Assembly (NCBI GenBank): GCA_018676675.1
Contig: JABHEG010000220.1
Span: forward strand, 1-64,000
Direction: 5' to 3'
Length of the DNA: 64,000 nt
DNA from: Lentisphaerota bacterium
GTDB lineage: Bacteria; Verrucomicrobiota; Lentisphaeria; Oligosphaerales; JABHEG01
Shown here: piece after piece, positions 19,379-29,672 of the stretch
Layout: each line of letters starts with the position of its first letter
Position numbering within the stretch: position 1 is the first letter of the stretch
The notes under the pieces: generated by a model
What the model was told of the DNA's origin: nothing
What the model saw: the letters and a program-made list of their open reading frames with translations, nothing else
The model's database searches: none
Position numbers and translations under genes: made by a program

Positions 19379-21937
19379 ATGACCGTCAAACGCCCCTATC
19401 CCGAAAGTCACACCTTCCTGCACCATCGCGCCCCTCGAGTGGCGACGCTGTCGGACGGGCGCATTGCCGTGCTGAGTGAACCGGGCTTCGAGACGGTCAG
19501 TGAGCTGCGTCTTCACCTACACGCCCCTGCGGATGCCCAGGAAGGCTTGCCGGGCCCCGTCATGACACGAACACTGAGCCGGAGCCCCGGATCAGCCGGT
19601 GTTTGGTGTGACGCTCAGGACCGCCTGTGGCTGGCCTGGTCCGACGGAACGACCGTGCGTGTCGAGCGCCTGGAGTCCGTGGATCACATCGCGGACGAGA
19701 CCGCGTGGAAGGTGATCGACACGATCGACGCAGACCATCTGGGCGGCGGCGCCCTGATCCCTGGAGGCGAGTCACTCATGCTCGCCACTCTCGACACGCC
19801 CACCGGACGGATCAACCTGATCGAGACAGGCGGAACGTGTCAACATGTCACCGCGGTGCACACGCATCCACTCAATCACTCGCCGTCTCTGGCTCTCACC
19901 CCCGACGGAACGTGTACCCATCTCGTGTGGGACACGGAGGACCTGTTCATCCGTCACACTGCGGTCATGATCGAGGACCTGCGGGACAACACGTCCGTGT
20001 CGACCGAACCGAAGCAAGTGTGGAGCGGCTGCCACCACCCTGATGTCGCGTGCAACGGCGAGCATGTAGTCGTCACCTACACGGGCCACATGCAGAACAT
20101 CAAGTACGGGTGGTTCGACGGCGCCGAATGGCATCTTGACCGTCACCTGACCACTCTGCATCCACGGTTCAGCGAAACACTTGAGCACTCACCGTGGCTC
20201 TGGACCGACAACGAAGGCGTCCTGCACCTCAGTTTCGTGTGCCTGACACGCCGTCTCGCATTCGATTCACGCTGGCTGGGTGAAGGCTTCTCTGATCCGC
20301 AACCGGCGGAGGGGCTGATGCATCCGTCGCTCTTCCTGGACGAGGTGCGCGTCCGTCCTGAGAGACTCAGCCTCGATCGGAAAGGCGGCACGATGCTCCT
20401 GTCGAGCAGCTTTCTTCCCGAGCGCCACGGCGTCTACCGACAGAGCGCCCCGTCCTCGAGAATTGAGCCTGACGAACCCCTGCTCTTCCTCGACCTGGAG
20501 GAACTCGCGGAGCTGAGCAATGGTGCGCCGCAGCTGGAGACAATGCGTCTCGATCCTGTTGGCCCGGTCCTGGAGCCAACCGGGAATCTGGACGACTTTG
20601 ACAGCTCACGCGTCCTGAGCGGGGGCACGGTTATCAGAGATGATGGCCGTTACCGCATGTGGTATGGCGCTCTGGGGCTGACTCCGGAGGCCGGTATTCC
20701 CTGGTACGAACAGGTCTACGTCGGTTACGCAGAGAGTGGCGACGGGATCAACTGGCGCCGCGTCGATACAGGGAACGGCGACACGTACAAAGGACGACCG
20801 GCTCCGAATCGCATCCGGAACGTCGATCACAACGCCTGCGTGTTTGTCGATCCCGCAGATGATCGGTCGCGGCGTTACAAGGCCATCAAGTTCGAGTCCC
20901 GGGCCCAACGCCATGATCATGTCCTCCGCGAAGGTGAAGGGAGCTATCTCGGACTTCCGAGACGCGCCTGGCTCAGCACGAGCCCGGATGGGCTCACCTG
21001 GAAACGGGAACAGGTCAGTGTGGACTTCCCCGGCCCGGAACCGTACGGATTCCAACCCCAGAGCGCCATCCACGATCCCCGGGATCCGGATCCGGCACGC
21101 CGCTACAAGGCTATCGGCTTCACCAGCCTCGCGGGCAGACGACGGGGCGCCTCGCTGGCCTACAGTCCTGATGCCCGGCACTGGGTGTGCGCCGAACGCC
21201 ACCCGTTGCTCGATTCGCTCATGGCCGTCAACCCCATCCGCGGGGCCGGCCCGTATGGGCAAATCCACGACGCCGGCATTGCCCGTCACGGGCGCTACCT
21301 GCTGGCATTCTACCAGTACCAGCACGACGGCAGCAGCGCCGACATCCGTCTCGCATTCAGTCGCGACAACCAGCGCTTCCGCTTTACCCAGCCAGAGACC
21401 CCCTTGGTTGCCCTTGGGAAACCGGGAAGCTGGAACAGTGCATACCTAATGACGTCGAGTTTTGTGGCCGATGGCGACACGATGAGCGTCTACTTCGGAG
21501 CCAACAGCGATCAACCCCACGAGACGGTCCACGGGCTCCCCATCCTGCACATGTGTGCCGGTCGCGCGGTGGCCAAACGCGACCGATTCGTGCGGCTCGC
21601 GCCGCTGCGCGAGGGACGAAGCATGACCGCAGAAACTGTGCCGTTGACGCTGGAGCGGCACGGCCCCATCACCCTCCAAGTCAACGCCAAACTGTCCCCA
21701 ACTGCCCGGTTGCGCGTGGCATTGCTCGAGGAAACGGGGGAGTGGGAGATCCCCGGCCTGGGACTCGAAGACTGCCAACCGATCACGGGAGACAGCCTTG
21801 CGCACACCGTGGTATGGGGAGAAACTCGCTACCTTCGCCGGGCCATAAGCCGGTTCAGAGTTCGCTTCGCGCTGGATGGCACGGCTGAGGATGGCGTGTA
21901 CGCCCTTACGTTTGTCTCGACCGCGAGGATCCCCTGA
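19379..21937 (+). CDS. Five-bladed beta-propeller glycosidase-like protein (GH32/GH43-like)
   Basis: 852 aa from the ATG at 19379 (GGAG ten bases upstream). The first 400 residues form a sialidase/propeller-like beta region (SPSLALTPDGTCTHLVWDTE). About 420-760 resemble the five-bladed propeller of GH32/GH43-type enzymes: GTVIRDDGRYRMWYGA, VFVDPADDRSRRYKAIKFES, STSPDGLTWKRE, SFVADGDTMSVYFGA. A beta-sandwich follows at the C-terminus. No signal peptide is apparent, so the substrate is probably imported by the adjacent permease. The stop TGA at 21935-21937 overlaps the next ATG by one base. Enzyme specificity cannot be assigned. Confidence 0.7.
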   Translation: MTVKRPYPESHTFLHHRAPRVATLSDGRIAVLSEPGFETVSELRLHLHAPADAQEGLPGPVMTRTLSRSPGSAGVWCDAQDRLWLAWSDGTTVRVERLESVDHIADETAWKVIDTIDADHLGGGALIPGGESLMLATLDTPTGRINLIETGGTCQHVTAVHTHPLNHSPSLALTPDGTCTHLVWDTEDLFIRHTAVMIEDLRDNTSVSTEPKQVWSGCHHPDVACNGEHVVVTYTGHMQNIKYGWFDGAEWHLDRHLTTLHPRFSETLEHSPWLWTDNEGVLHLSFVCLTRRLAFDSRWLGEGFSDPQPAEGLMHPSLFLDEVRVRPERLSLDRKGGTMLLSSSFLPERHGVYRQSAPSSRIEPDEPLLFLDLEELAELSNGAPQLETMRLDPVGPVLEPTGNLDDFDSSRVLSGGTVIRDDGRYRMWYGALGLTPEAGIPWYEQVYVGYAESGDGINWRRVDTGNGDTYKGRPAPNRIRNVDHNACVFVDPADDRSRRYKAIKFESRAQRHDHVLREGEGSYLGLPRRAWLSTSPDGLTWKREQVSVDFPGPEPYGFQPQSAIHDPRDPDPARRYKAIGFTSLAGRRRGASLAYSPDARHWVCAERHPLLDSLMAVNPIRGAGPYGQIHDAGIARHGRYLLAFYQYQHDGSSADIRLAFSRDNQRFRFTQPETPLVALGKPGSWNSAYLMTSSFVADGDTMSVYFGANSDQPHETVHGLPILHMCAGRAVAKRDRFVRLAPLREGRSMTAETVPLTLERHGPITLQVNAKLSPTARLRVALLEETGEWEIPGLGLEDCQPITGDSLAHTVVWGETRYLRRAISRFRVRFALDGTAEDGVYALTFVSTARIP

Positions 21938-23121
21938 TGGCACTGAACCCAACCCAATCTGTCCGCGGCATTTACGGCACCACCCCGGAGGCCTGTGAGT
22001 CGCGCATCTCCAACATCGTCCAGGACGTCTTTCTCGACCGTGACGGCCTGCTCATCGGCGCGGTAAAGGGGTCAACTCTCAAGCCCTACACGCAAGCCGA
22101 CATGAAAGGCGTCCCGCTCGAGAAGACACTCGGCAAAGACCTCGGCGCCCCACACCAGTACAAGCTGGTCCTGATGAACTACGAGGAAACCGGGATGGCC
22201 CACGGTGACTACCTCATGATGCTGTGTGAGAAGTACCAGGCGACACGTGGAGGCGAGGTCAGATCCCAAGCCGCAACCGCGTTCCAGGCCATTCAGAGAT
22301 TAGCTGACACCGTGGCTGAGACGAACCCGTACGGCCGAGGCTGGTGGCCCAAGCCCTACGGGGGCATGAATGACCTCGACGAAATGTTCGAGACCAGCAT
22401 CGACCAGACCATCAAGATCGTGCTCGCGCTGACACAGTACGATCAACAACTCGCGACGGCCTCCGAACGGGACTGGATCAGGATGCAGGTCCGTGCCATG
22501 GCTGACTGGTGGATCGAGCACCACTACACAACGCGCTACTTCGGCAACTGCTGTTGGTGGGACCGACACGAGGCGGCTCACTCATCCTCGGCATTGCTCT
22601 ATCTCGTACGCCAGGCGATAGCGTGGACACCCGGCCGGACACCACGGCGTCTGCTCGACGCCTGGGAGTACCTGATGGGGCACCGGCGATGGGTCCTGAC
22701 AACGCGCGGGGGACTCAACACCCACAACCTGGCCATCGAGTGCCTGCATCGGCTTGACCAACTCGACCCGACTCACAAACGACACTGGCGCCGCGCCCGG
22801 AACGTGTTGCTGGACCACACGGTCAGCGAGACCAATCCCCACACCGGCACAAACGATGTCCCCGGTTACGGCGCCTACAACACCGGCATGCGTACGGCCT
22901 GTTCAATCGCCGAAGCAGCACGCTGGAGCAGCCGGAAGCGACACGTCGCGTTCGCCTGGGAATTGCTCCGGTTGTACGACCGAGAAGGGAAGTTCTTCCA
23001 CCACGACCAGTCCCACCAGCCGCGCGAGCACAACCAGGTTACCTGGTGGTTTGACGCCCTGTCCGGCCATCACTATGTCGCCTGGCTGCTCGCCTACTGG
23101 CGTCTGAAGAACCTGCCCTGA
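21937..23121 (+). CDS. Predicted alpha/alpha-toroid protein, function unknown
   Basis: 394 aa rich in Trp/Tyr and alternating helices (MADWWIEHHYTTRYFGNCCWW, GYGAYNTGMRTACSIAEAARWSS). The pattern suggests an (alpha/alpha) toroid such as those of glycoside hydrolases, lyases or terpenoid-cyclase-type folds. The ATG overlaps the preceding TGA (TGATG), so the gene is translationally coupled to the propeller glycosidase-like gene. The two products probably act on the same substrate. No signal peptide. I do not recognise the exact family. Confidence 0.75.
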   Translation: MALNPTQSVRGIYGTTPEACESRISNIVQDVFLDRDGLLIGAVKGSTLKPYTQADMKGVPLEKTLGKDLGAPHQYKLVLMNYEETGMAHGDYLMMLCEKYQATRGGEVRSQAATAFQAIQRLADTVAETNPYGRGWWPKPYGGMNDLDEMFETSIDQTIKIVLALTQYDQQLATASERDWIRMQVRAMADWWIEHHYTTRYFGNCCWWDRHEAAHSSSALLYLVRQAIAWTPGRTPRRLLDAWEYLMGHRRWVLTTRGGLNTHNLAIECLHRLDQLDPTHKRHWRRARNVLLDHTVSETNPHTGTNDVPGYGAYNTGMRTACSIAEAARWSSRKRHVAFAWELLRLYDREGKFFHHDQSHQPREHNQVTWWFDALSGHHYVAWLLAYWRLKNLP

Positions 23122-23148
23122 GCAGCGGGCGAACGCTGCTCCCACACC

Positions 23149-26100
23149 CTATTCCCGAACGATACAGCCGATGCCCTGCGGCGGAAGAGACAGGTTCAGG
23201 ATCGCGCAATCCCCCTGGACCTCGGGGGTGAGTTCACGGTCGTTCCACAGATCGCGGTAAGTGGCACCGGGAGTGTGTGGCACACGAAGCACGTCCCCTC
23301 GTAGCATCTGGTAGCGACCGTTGAACAACGTCCAGACGGTTCGTTTCGTGCCCGGCCACTCGTTGGCATGGAGATGCCCCCTGAGTGTGGGGACAAACAT
23401 CCGAGGATGATCGGAAGCAAAGCAGTCTGCGTGGGTACGCATGATCTGCAATGACTTGCCCAATTTCATTCGGCAGTCCGTTTCGTAGAGGCGCCAGGTC
23501 GTGTCAAACAGCGCCTGGCCATTGAAGAGGAGGAATTTCATGAAGCGCCAGCTCTCAATGTGCCCTTCCTGACCAACCGGAAACACAGCCTGTTTGAGTT
23601 TGGGGAACAGGAAGCGCAGGACATTGGGAGGCAATGTCAGACTGCTCCACAGCGGAGCTCGATCACTCACCTCGTAGTCTTCCGCCAAGTAGCTGTGCAG
23701 GGGAATGCAGTCGTAGGAGATGAACCCATCCCAGAACACGCTGGCGATGTCCGTGGTCGGGAACTCGCCCCAGATCGCCACACCGTAAGGCTGGGCCTGG
23801 CGCACCGCACGCAGGAAATCCCGGTCTCCTTGGGAAACACGGGACGGCATGGCGTGTCCGGCATTCGGGTTGAAGCAACGACTCCGGTGGTCGCTCCCGA
23901 AAACATCGAGGTAGAGGATCTGCGCCTTCGTGTCTGATTGCAGCCGGGACAGTGTTTCGGCGGCGTGCTTGCGCCAAACGGGCGTAGATGTCGCCATGTA
24001 AACGGTGTCGCTGTTGACCAGCGTCTGCCCCGTATGGCGGACCTTGGCAAAGCGCTCGCCGTGCTTCTTCACAAAGGGCGTGGACCGGCTGCACCTGTCC
24101 CATATGGTGTAGAGCGACGCAGGCATCCCCCGTTCGCGCTGAATCTCCCGAATCGCCGCTGCGAAGTTCGCAACGCCGCCCAGGTTGTCGTAATCCGGGC
24201 CGCCGTATTCGCCGCTGCGCGAAGCATCGCCCTTCCCCGCGCGGTCGAATGCCCACACATAGAAATGCACGATATCGGGATCCAGCCCGAAGAGTCGGCG
24301 GTCCTGTTCGAGGAATTCGCTGATACGGTAGCGTTTGGTCTCGGGGTCCACGATCGGCGGAAGGTGAGCAATGCGCTTAGCGCTGGTCGGAGAGGACAGG
24401 TGACTGCGCAGCCAGACGGCCTCTCGAAACCACGCCTTGTCTTGAGAGCCGACCGGGACGTACCAACTCTCGGTCCAGCGCCCATAGGCTTCGGCGGCGC
24501 CGTGCCAGTCTCCCGGATGGAGGACGACCACCCGCGGGCAGTATGTGGTGGCATGCGCCGGGGATACGGGATAGTCCTTCCCGCCACTCTCAACGTATGC
24601 GCTCGCCCCGGTGTCGTCCTTGCTGAGGCAGTACTCAACCGGCTCGCCCGACAGGCTCCGGGTCATCAGGCACACCCCCACACCCGCGACAGGGTTGTAG
24701 ATGTCCATGAACTGCATGGGGAACCCACGGTGATTGGGCTGCTTGCAGAACGCCCTTCGATTGGTCATGACGTTTCGGTACTGCGGGAAGAAAATCCACG
24801 TATCCTCAGAGGCACCAAGGACGGCCTGGCGGATCATCGGGCAACGGACGACCGGGGCCAAGGCTTTCTCACCGGTATTCAGGACCTCGATCTGGAACGT
24901 CCACTCGGCGTTGTCGCACGCGCTGATCGTGAGCATCAGCTCCAACGGCAACTCCGATCGCGGACAGTGCAAGCTGATGCGGGCAGTCGTCCCCTTCACG
25001 GAAAGCCCCGTGCACTCGAAGTCCGTGCCGTTCAGCACGGTCCCGTCATGCTCGACCTCCAGACCTGAATCCGGAGAGAACGTGACGGGCGCCGTCTCCC
25101 AGCGAGGACGGATGTGGGCGATACGGAATCCCGTGCTGCAATCGAGGACCAGATCGCCACAGGCGTTCGCCAGCCTGACCGTCCGCCCCTCCAAGGTCAC
25201 CGTCGGCGGCCCCGGTGACAATGGATCAATGGGCCGCGAGGCGGGGGCCGGTGGCTCGGAGGCCAGAGCAGGGAAGAGGCGGTCCGAGGATGTCCGCAAA
25301 GTCAAAGCGATCAGACTGACTGTGTGCCTCCAGGTGCGGTTGTGCAGGACCACCTTCTGGAGCCTCTTTGCGGGGTCCGCGGGCACGACATACGCGCCCA
25401 CCAGCCCACAGACGCGGTACCCGTGATGCTCAACCGAGTATGGAAACGCCTGGTCCACACTCCCATCGTCATAGTGGAGATCCACAGAGAACGCCTCGAT
25501 ATCCGTAAAGACCACAGGAACAGGCGGACGAGAATAGCGCTTGCGGATAGCCGGGAAACCGCAACTCAGAAGCATGAAGACCTCGGCCACCTTTGCGTCA
25601 ACCGGAACCGTCAGTGTGTCATCGCGGGACTCGGGCATGAATGATGCCTTGGCCACGCTGACCCCAAGGACGTCAACCTGCTCTTGATTGACAGCAGCAT
25701 TCCTGGCTTCCGGGATCACAAGGTCAGCCCCCCGTGCACCCACCGAGAACGGCACCCCACGCCAGGAAACAAAGGGGGCCTGGAAAGCTGTGAGGGGGTT
25801 GCGCAGGACGGCCCCATCCTTCGAGAGCAGACGTTCGGTGCGCGCACTCAGAGCGCCGTTCAACTGTCCACTGAGGTCAACCGTCTTGAACTCCCCGGCC
25901 CGCTCTGCCCTCGGGGGATCTGTCACCAGCCCCGTGGGCGCAGGGAGAGCGTCGAGAGTCGCCGCGAAACGGACCTCCGCCAGCTCAAGCTCCGCCTCGC
26001 CGCCACGAGTTGCGAGGGCCACCTCCAAACCAGTAGCCCAGCGAACGTCTCCAGTCTTCACGACACACACATGCCACAGCCCATCCTGAATGGTGTGCGA

Positions 26101-27201
26101 CGAGGTCAGAAGGACGCGTCCCGCGTTGCCTGTGAGACTGAGAACGGGAACAGGCGTCATGGCGCGCTGGATGCCGCGCGCCCGACAACGGACAAAGCAG
26201 TACGGTAACCCGGTCAGGTCCACTGCTTCGGGGAAGCTGGACCGCCAACTCCCCGTGAGCCGCTCCGGGGGATTCCCCTTCAGTGAAAACCGCGTCCCAT
26301 CTGCGGCGGAAACGACCGTCCCCGCAGTCGCCTTTGAGATCCCTTCAGTCTGCTTGATTCCTGACATGCGATCGACCGTTGCGGACGCTCCCGCCGCTCC
26401 CGTCCGCAATTGCCACTGCTTCACGCCCAACTCCGGACTCCACACCGCTTCAGCCGGTCTGCGCGCCCGCTCCGCTTTGGCCTCGTACAGCGTTGCGATC
26501 TCCGCAGGTGAAAGAGCGTGGTCAAAGACAGCGGCCTCATCCCAATCGGCCCGGACGCTGTTCTTCATGTCCATCGTGCTGTTCTGTGCGATCCGCAGAG
26601 GTCCTGAGGAGGGCTTCAGTGCCAACGGATTCCGCGTGGCGTTTGAGAGTTTCCCATTCACGTACAGCCACTGGTTGGGGCCGTCGTCGCGGGGACCATC
26701 GTACACGGCGACAATGTGGAGCCAGTTCCCCGGCTTGATTGGGCTGGCATAAGCGCGGTTCTGGGTGAGGTGCCCCCCGCCAACGTAGAACTCGACCGTT
26801 CCCCTGCCGTTGGGCGTCCAGCTCAGTTGGTACTGATGGCTGTACCGCTTGCCCAGAACCATGGTGTAGCTTCCTGCAGGAGACGGGTGCGGACGAAACC
26901 ACGCCTCGAGCGAGAACTGCCGCGTCAGGTCAAACGGTGCGCCTTCACCAAGCGTCACGCAGTCCCGTGTTTCTGTCCCGGGGAGGCGCAGGAACGTGCG
27001 GGCCCGTTCCGTGAGTTGCTGGATTTGGCCGCTGACATTCGCCAGGGACGCAGGATGTCCGGGCGGCACGGAGGCCATCGGGGCATCGAGCGAGCCATCA
27101 AACGTCCAGCGGGCAACCAGTTCGCCCTGAACACCGGGTGATACGCATACCACAACCACGGTCACCCAAAGCAACCCAAGGACACCAGTAGTCGACTTCA
27201 T
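23149..27201 (-). CDS. Secreted LamG-domain protein with TIM-barrel glycosidase-like region (DUF6259-like)
   Basis: 1350 aa from the ATG at 27201 (MKSTTGVLGLLWVTVVVVCV, a signal peptide). The frame upstream to 27405 crosses repeat sequence and is rejected. A LamG domain spans about 28-240 (LVARWTFDGSLD, WDEAAVFDHALSPAEIATLYEAK). Beta-rich linkers follow. The C-terminal 500 residues look like a glycoside-hydrolase-type barrel: ILYLDVFGSDHRS, VAIWGEFPTTDIASVFWDGF and RMKLGKSLQIM resemble DUF6259 proteins, with Asp/Glu at strand ends as candidate acid/base residues. Likely an outer-surface polysaccharide enzyme. It is divergent from the radical SAM gene. Confidence 0.7.
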   Translation of the reverse strand: MKSTTGVLGLLWVTVVVVCVSPGVQGELVARWTFDGSLDAPMASVPPGHPASLANVSGQIQQLTERARTFLRLPGTETRDCVTLGEGAPFDLTRQFSLEAWFRPHPSPAGSYTMVLGKRYSHQYQLSWTPNGRGTVEFYVGGGHLTQNRAYASPIKPGNWLHIVAVYDGPRDDGPNQWLYVNGKLSNATRNPLALKPSSGPLRIAQNSTMDMKNSVRADWDEAAVFDHALSPAEIATLYEAKAERARRPAEAVWSPELGVKQWQLRTGAAGASATVDRMSGIKQTEGISKATAGTVVSAADGTRFSLKGNPPERLTGSWRSSFPEAVDLTGLPYCFVRCRARGIQRAMTPVPVLSLTGNAGRVLLTSSHTIQDGLWHVCVVKTGDVRWATGLEVALATRGGEAELELAEVRFAATLDALPAPTGLVTDPPRAERAGEFKTVDLSGQLNGALSARTERLLSKDGAVLRNPLTAFQAPFVSWRGVPFSVGARGADLVIPEARNAAVNQEQVDVLGVSVAKASFMPESRDDTLTVPVDAKVAEVFMLLSCGFPAIRKRYSRPPVPVVFTDIEAFSVDLHYDDGSVDQAFPYSVEHHGYRVCGLVGAYVVPADPAKRLQKVVLHNRTWRHTVSLIALTLRTSSDRLFPALASEPPAPASRPIDPLSPGPPTVTLEGRTVRLANACGDLVLDCSTGFRIAHIRPRWETAPVTFSPDSGLEVEHDGTVLNGTDFECTGLSVKGTTARISLHCPRSELPLELMLTISACDNAEWTFQIEVLNTGEKALAPVVRCPMIRQAVLGASEDTWIFFPQYRNVMTNRRAFCKQPNHRGFPMQFMDIYNPVAGVGVCLMTRSLSGEPVEYCLSKDDTGASAYVESGGKDYPVSPAHATTYCPRVVVLHPGDWHGAAEAYGRWTESWYVPVGSQDKAWFREAVWLRSHLSSPTSAKRIAHLPPIVDPETKRYRISEFLEQDRRLFGLDPDIVHFYVWAFDRAGKGDASRSGEYGGPDYDNLGGVANFAAAIREIQRERGMPASLYTIWDRCSRSTPFVKKHGERFAKVRHTGQTLVNSDTVYMATSTPVWRKHAAETLSRLQSDTKAQILYLDVFGSDHRSRCFNPNAGHAMPSRVSQGDRDFLRAVRQAQPYGVAIWGEFPTTDIASVFWDGFISYDCIPLHSYLAEDYEVSDRAPLWSSLTLPPNVLRFLFPKLKQAVFPVGQEGHIESWRFMKFLLFNGQALFDTTWRLYETDCRMKLGKSLQIMRTHADCFASDHPRMFVPTLRGHLHANEWPGTKRTVWTLFNGRYQMLRGDVLRVPHTPGATYRDLWNDRELTPEVQGDCAILNLSLPPQGIGCIVRE

Positions 27202-27249
27202 CTGCGCTCGTTTCCTCGCCTGTAGCGCCTCGGTTTCCAGCACGGAATG

Positions 27250-27366
27250 GTCGCCGCACGGAGGCGCCTCCCACTTTGCTCTAGGGCATGCGTGGGGCTC
27301 CGTCCCGCGACTGCTTCTGCTGTGCCTTCCCCAATGTGGGAGGGGGCTCCGTCCCACGGCCGGGAT
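27250..27366. repeat. Repeat family A, copy 3 (diverged)
   Basis: Two arms, GGCGCCTCCCACTTTG near 27263 and AATGTGGGAGGGGGCTCCG near 27334, face each other within the divergent intergenic region between the LamG/barrel gene and the radical SAM gene. This copy is more diverged than those at 17633 and 43402. Confidence 0.6.
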
Positions 27367-27456
27367 GGCAGACAGCCGACCGTCAGAGTAGGGTACACGC
27401 CCCATACGTCTGAAGCTACGCCCGGAGCACGGTTTCTGTACGCAAAGGAACGCCCG

Positions 27457-28788
27457 ATGTACTCACTGGCCTCGAAATTGTACGTCCACAAAGACTACGC
27501 AGACTTCCCCGATGCACCTGCGCGGGTGGAACGCATCGAGTCAGCCATGGGCCAGGAAGCCGAGAACTTCGGGGATTTGGACATCCCCGACTTGATCGAG
27601 GAACGCGGCTGGCAGGATCGGCGATCGAGACGGTTCAGCGCGTTCGACACCACACCGGATCAAGATGTCGTGCTGATGCTGTCACACTTCGGTGAACACC
27701 CAAATCTCGCCAAGCTCACGGAGAAACTGGGTAAGGACAAACCCGTCACCGGGCTGATGCGCCAACTGCTTGGCCTCCGGAACATGAATCTCTTCTCCAG
27801 CGGCGTTGAGGACTTCCACAAGCCGCGCAAAGACCACGTCTGTCGCCCACAGTGGCAGCTGTTCACCATGGAGGGCTGCTCCCACCAATGCGCGTACTGT
27901 TCCCTCGGTGGAGTGATCGCGGCCAAGGTCAACATGGACTACTATTGCGACCATCTCGGCAAGCTGATCGAGAACAACCCCTGGCAACAGGTCTTCCTGA
28001 CCAACTCCAACTCCGACACCCCGATTCTCGAGCCCGAAATCGGCCATATCCGCGCGTTACTCGACCTTGTTAAGCGTTACGACAACCGCCACTTCGTCGT
28101 TCACACCAAAAGCGCCAATGTCGACCACCTGTTGGAGCATACGGACCACGACCAACGAGCCATCATGCTCTGGACGATCGCCACCCCCAGCGCCGCCAGG
28201 ATCTACGAGCCGGGCGCCCCAAGCACGGAAGAGCGCTTCGCCGCCGCCAGGAAATGCTACAGGACAGGCTACCCGGTACGCATCAAGTTCAAGCCGATCA
28301 TCCCGATGAAAGACTGGCGTGAAGAGGCCACGCTCATGGCTCGACTGGCCCTGGACGGAATGAAGCCCGAGGTCATCAATCTGCTCACGCTCACGTGGAT
28401 GGATGTCACGACGCTCCGCAACGCGTTCAACCCCGAAGACCTCGACCCCGAGGCGATGGAGGCCGCGGATACCGCAAAGGACGACATGACAGACGACCAT
28501 CTCAGACCTTTCCCGCACGCATTTCGGGCCACAGTCTACGATCATTTCATCACTGAAATCCGCAAGATCGATCCGGATGTCCCCATCACGTTCAGCACGG
28601 AATCGCTGGATATGTGGAAGCAGTTCGGGGAACGCCTCGGCTACGATGCGAGAGACTACATTTGTGGTTGCGGCCCTCAGTCTACGCCAGGCTGTCGCCG
28701 CCTCGAGGGAAACCCCTGGAAGGTCATTGCGCCAATGAGCTGGGATGGACATGCCATCGAGCCGGGTGGTCCGGGACGCTCGGCGTAG
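27457..28788 (+). CDS. Radical SAM protein, spore-photoproduct-lyase-like
   Basis: 443 aa. The radical SAM cluster motif C-x3-C-x2-C is at 141-148 (GCSHQCAYCS), and the SPL-like VFLTNSNSDTPILEPE strand follows. The C-terminus has an additional cysteine group (DYICGCGPQSTPGC) that could hold an auxiliary ligand or the radical-relay cysteine. It would reductively cleave SAM. Relatives repair UV thymine lesions, but many SPL-like proteins in non-sporulating bacteria have unknown substrates. The ATG at 27457 has AAAGGAA seven bases upstream; the longer frame runs into a repeat. Confidence 0.85.
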   Translation: MYSLASKLYVHKDYADFPDAPARVERIESAMGQEAENFGDLDIPDLIEERGWQDRRSRRFSAFDTTPDQDVVLMLSHFGEHPNLAKLTEKLGKDKPVTGLMRQLLGLRNMNLFSSGVEDFHKPRKDHVCRPQWQLFTMEGCSHQCAYCSLGGVIAAKVNMDYYCDHLGKLIENNPWQQVFLTNSNSDTPILEPEIGHIRALLDLVKRYDNRHFVVHTKSANVDHLLEHTDHDQRAIMLWTIATPSAARIYEPGAPSTEERFAAARKCYRTGYPVRIKFKPIIPMKDWREEATLMARLALDGMKPEVINLLTLTWMDVTTLRNAFNPEDLDPEAMEAADTAKDDMTDDHLRPFPHAFRATVYDHFITEIRKIDPDVPITFSTESLDMWKQFGERLGYDARDYICGCGPQSTPGCRRLEGNPWKVIAPMSWDGHAIEPGGPGRSA

Positions 28789-28892
28789 CGAGAGCGAACT
28801 GAAGTGGCCGCTCTCCGGTGCCGTGTCACGCACAGCACGGCCCTGCCGATTCTGCGACGTTTCGCCGCGTTCACTGTGGAGGAATGAAGACA

Positions 28893-29663
28893 ATGACCAA
28901 GACCATCCGCAACATTGCCTACGCCCCTGAACACGGTTTCCGCGGGGAGGCCGACCTCTATCTGCCTGCGGACACCGCAGACGCGACATGCCTGTTAGTC
29001 ATCCACGGCGGGGGATGGCGAGCGATGGACCGGTTCCGATTCAACACTGTGTGCGAAATGCTGGCTCAGGATGGGTATGCGGCACTCAATGCCAACTACC
29101 GCCTGACCGGCGATGACCCGTGGCCGGCTTGCGGGGATGATTGTGTACGGGCTGCACAGTTCCTCCTCGCAGGCGGACACCCGGCAATGGCCCCCCTCGA
29201 CCGGCGACGAATCGTCGTTCTCGGGGCTTCGGCCGGTGGGCACCTGGCGCTCATGACCGGCCTGCAATTGCCCCCGGAACGCGTGGCCGGGATTGTTGAT
29301 ATCGCCGGACCAGCCGACCTCACCACCTTCTGGGATGTGCATGGCCCCGAGCGCTTCGGACATCTGTTCGGGACGCCACACGCCACCCCCGCGATGCTGG
29401 AAGCCGCCTCCCCGGTGACCTACGTAACAGAAACAGCCCCTCCGCTTCTCTGCGTCCACAGCGGGAACGACAGGCTCGTCCCTTTGAGCCAATCGGAGCT
29501 GATTGCGGAAGCCTACGCAGAGCACGGCAGGTCCTGCGAGATCCATGAATATCCGGGTGAAGGCCAAGCGCACGGCATCTGGGCGAACGAGACTCCATCG
29601 CCCCCCCTCCTTCCCCACATCCGGGACCGGATCAACACGTTCATCAGGAGCGTCACAGCGTAG
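28893..29663 (+). CDS. Alpha/beta hydrolase (BD-FAE/esterase-like)
   Basis: 256-aa cytoplasmic serine hydrolase of the carboxylesterase/BD-FAE type. The oxyanion motif HGGGW is at 38-42 and the nucleophile elbow GASAGG at 111-116 (Ser113). The catalytic Asp is probably D193 (SGNDRLVP) and the His H227 (GQAHGIW). Two ATGs lie nine bases apart; the second, at 28893, has GGAGG ten bases upstream and was chosen. It lies about 100 bp after the radical SAM gene and may be co-transcribed. It probably deacylates a sugar or xenobiotic ester; the true substrate is unknown. Confidence 0.88.
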   Translation: MTKTIRNIAYAPEHGFRGEADLYLPADTADATCLLVIHGGGWRAMDRFRFNTVCEMLAQDGYAALNANYRLTGDDPWPACGDDCVRAAQFLLAGGHPAMAPLDRRRIVVLGASAGGHLALMTGLQLPPERVAGIVDIAGPADLTTFWDVHGPERFGHLFGTPHATPAMLEAASPVTYVTETAPPLLCVHSGNDRLVPLSQSELIAEAYAEHGRSCEIHEYPGEGQAHGIWANETPSPPLLPHIRDRINTFIRSVTA

Positions 29664-29672
29664 CGGCGCCCT

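Noticed and set aside
23938-25068. 376-aa plus-strand frame
   Set aside because: Antisense to the LamG/barrel gene; no recognisable domain.
27202-27405. N-terminal extension of the LamG/barrel protein
   Set aside because: Encoded by repeat A DNA; the ATG at 27201 is followed by a good signal peptide.
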